The translations under genes were made by a program, and so were the position numbers. Under the pieces are notes generated by a model. It was not told the origin of the DNA. It saw only the letters and a list, made by a program, of their open reading frames with translations, and did not search any database. A stretch of DNA of 5,364 nucleotides from a halophilic archaeon J07HX64 (GTDB taxonomy: Archaea > Halobacteriota > Halobacteria > Halobacteriales > Haloarculaceae), in assembly GCA_000416085.1 (NCBI GenBank), contig KE356579.1, forward strand, positions 1,203,001 to 1,208,364, written 5' to 3'. Shown in pieces: positions 4,397-5,364 of the stretch (position 1 is its first letter; each line of letters opens with the position of its first letter).

Positions 4397-5364
4397 CAGG
4401 AACGAAACGGTCGGTGGCGCGTGGAGTCGGGGTCGCGCTGCTCGTGTTCGTGGCGCTCGGGATTGCGCTCGCCGGGCCGGCGACGGCGGACCAGACCCCC
4501 GGGGAGATCCCTGCGGCCGGTGCCGACACGGTGGACACGGGGTTGGTCTCGGCCGAGGAGGGGGTCGGAACGGGTGAGACGGGGGGCCACACGCTGTCGT
4601 CGTCGACGGTCGGGGAGAACACTACCGGCGAGATAGCGACCGAGGCACAGGGCCAGGGCGACCCCGAACTGGAACTGTCGGTTGAGGCACCGGACGAGAT
4701 CCCGCCCGAGGAGAGTCTCGAGGTGGGGTACACGCTCGAGAACGTCGGCAGCGCGACGGCGACCGAGACGGCGGTCGATCTGGTGATCGGCGGTGACATC
4801 ATCGACACGGACCGTAACGTGGTGGTAAACGCCAACGAGACGAAAAACGGGACACTCGTGTTCGACGGGGTCGACGAACAGTACGCGGAGGGCGGGGTTA
4901 TCCAGTTCACGGTCGAACTCGCCACCTTCGGGGAGACTGCCGGCGATACGACCGATGTCGGGACAACCGACGACAACGAGACCAGCGGGGAGGCCGATAT
5001 ACAGCTGGTGTCGGTCGAGGCCCCGGAGGTGGTCGACCCCGACGAGGACCTGACGGTGTCGTTCACAATCGAGAACGTCGGGAACAAGACCGGGACAGAG
5101 TCGTTCATCGATTTCAGTATAAACGGTGGGGTCTTCCAGACCGCGGAGGACGTGACAGTTCCGGCGGGTGAGAGGGAGACCGGGTTCTTCGAGTATCGGA
5201 GCGTCAGCTACGAGCTGGGCGATACCCTCGACTACGCTATCGAGTTCGCCGACTTCGACGAGAGCGCGAGCGGGCAGGTGAGTGTCGGGACGCCAAACCA
5301 GTCGGGGTCGCTCAGTCTGGAGCGGTCGGTCAGGACCGACTCGACGACGGTATCGGTCGACGTG
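4393..5364 (+). CDS. Exported surface protein with CARDB-type repeats (3' end outside window)
   Basis: Open from the ATG at 4393 to the window edge, 324 codons without a stop. A Sec-type signal peptide is clear: basic Lys5, Arg6 and Arg10, a hydrophobic core of about 12-28, and a likely cleavage after ATA at residue 32. A Gly/Thr/Ser/Glu-rich linker (33-90) follows. Two related beta-sandwich-like repeats occupy about 92-190 and 202-299. Each opens with SVEAP, then has YTLENVG or FTIENVG about 20 residues later, the CARDB/archaeal adhesion pattern. They are joined by an acidic Thr/Asp linker, and a third segment begins near 305. Six N-X-S/T sequons (N76, N148, N152, N195, N231, N302) suit archaeal N-glycosylation. 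The protein is expected outside the cell membrane, perhaps anchored by a C-terminal segment not seen here. Ligand and role are unknown. GC-rich codon use is like the neighbours. Confidence 0.85.
   Translation, partial: MTGTKRSVARGVGVALLVFVALGIALAGPATADQTPGEIPAAGADTVDTGLVSAEEGVGTGETGGHTLSSSTVGENTTGEIATEAQGQGDPELELSVEAPDEIPPEESLEVGYTLENVGSATATETAVDLVIGGDIIDTDRNVVVNANETKNGTLVFDGVDEQYAEGGVIQFTVELATFGETAGDTTDVGTTDDNETSGEADIQLVSVEAPEVVDPDEDLTVSFTIENVGNKTGTESFIDFSINGGVFQTAEDVTVPAGERETGFFEYRSVSYELGDTLDYAIEFADFDESASGQVSVGTPNQSGSLSLERSVRTDSTTVSVDV

Noticed and set aside
4350..5108. 252-codon minus-strand frame with a Ser/Thr/Pro-rich product
   Set aside because: Antisense of the exported protein, whose plus strand has a signal peptide and two repeats; the Ser-rich product is the expected mirror of Asp/Glu/Gly/Thr codons.

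Overview
The window looks like chromosomal DNA from a halophilic archaeon (class Halobacteria). The DNA is GC-rich with strong G/C preference at third codon positions. The proteins are rich in Asp and Glu and poor in Lys. Most starts lack a ribosome binding site but have a TATA-like element about 25 bp upstream, as expected for leaderless archaeal transcripts. The genes are typical of haloarchaea: a DUF2240 protein, PyrF, and an exported protein with CARDB-type repeats and many N-glycosylation sequons. Genus and species cannot be read from the sequence.

Layout. Positions 1-300 hold two tRNA genes on the minus strand: an irregular tRNA-Thr(TGT)-like gene at the left edge and tRNA-Gly(GCC), each with a TATA-like element about 33 bp upstream. 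All protein genes are on the plus strand. First is a 663-residue AMP-forming acyl-CoA synthetase of the acetyl-CoA synthetase family (407-2398). After a 110-bp gap with its own promoter-like element comes an overlapping two-gene unit: a DUF2240 protein (2509-2958) and an unrecognised 120-residue protein (2951-3313). A 130-bp gap then carries a 42-43 bp tandem repeat containing three near-identical palindromes, ending just upstream of pyrF (3443-4258), which encodes orotidine 5'-phosphate decarboxylase. After a 134-bp gap containing a possible 27-codon leader ORF, a secreted surface protein starts at 4393 and runs off the right edge.

How the genes work together. PyrF catalyses the last step of UMP synthesis. 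The synthetase activates a carboxylic acid to its CoA thioester. The DUF2240 pair has no known function but is coupled by an 8-nt overlap and lies next to pyrF. The CARDB-type protein acts at or outside the cell surface. No shared pathway is evident. No insertion sequence, phage gene or CRISPR array was seen. The least explained parts are the repeat-palindrome array before pyrF, the irregular tRNA at the left edge, and the short ORF that overlaps the start of the exported protein. No gene-free stretch exceeds 300 bases once the tRNAs are counted.
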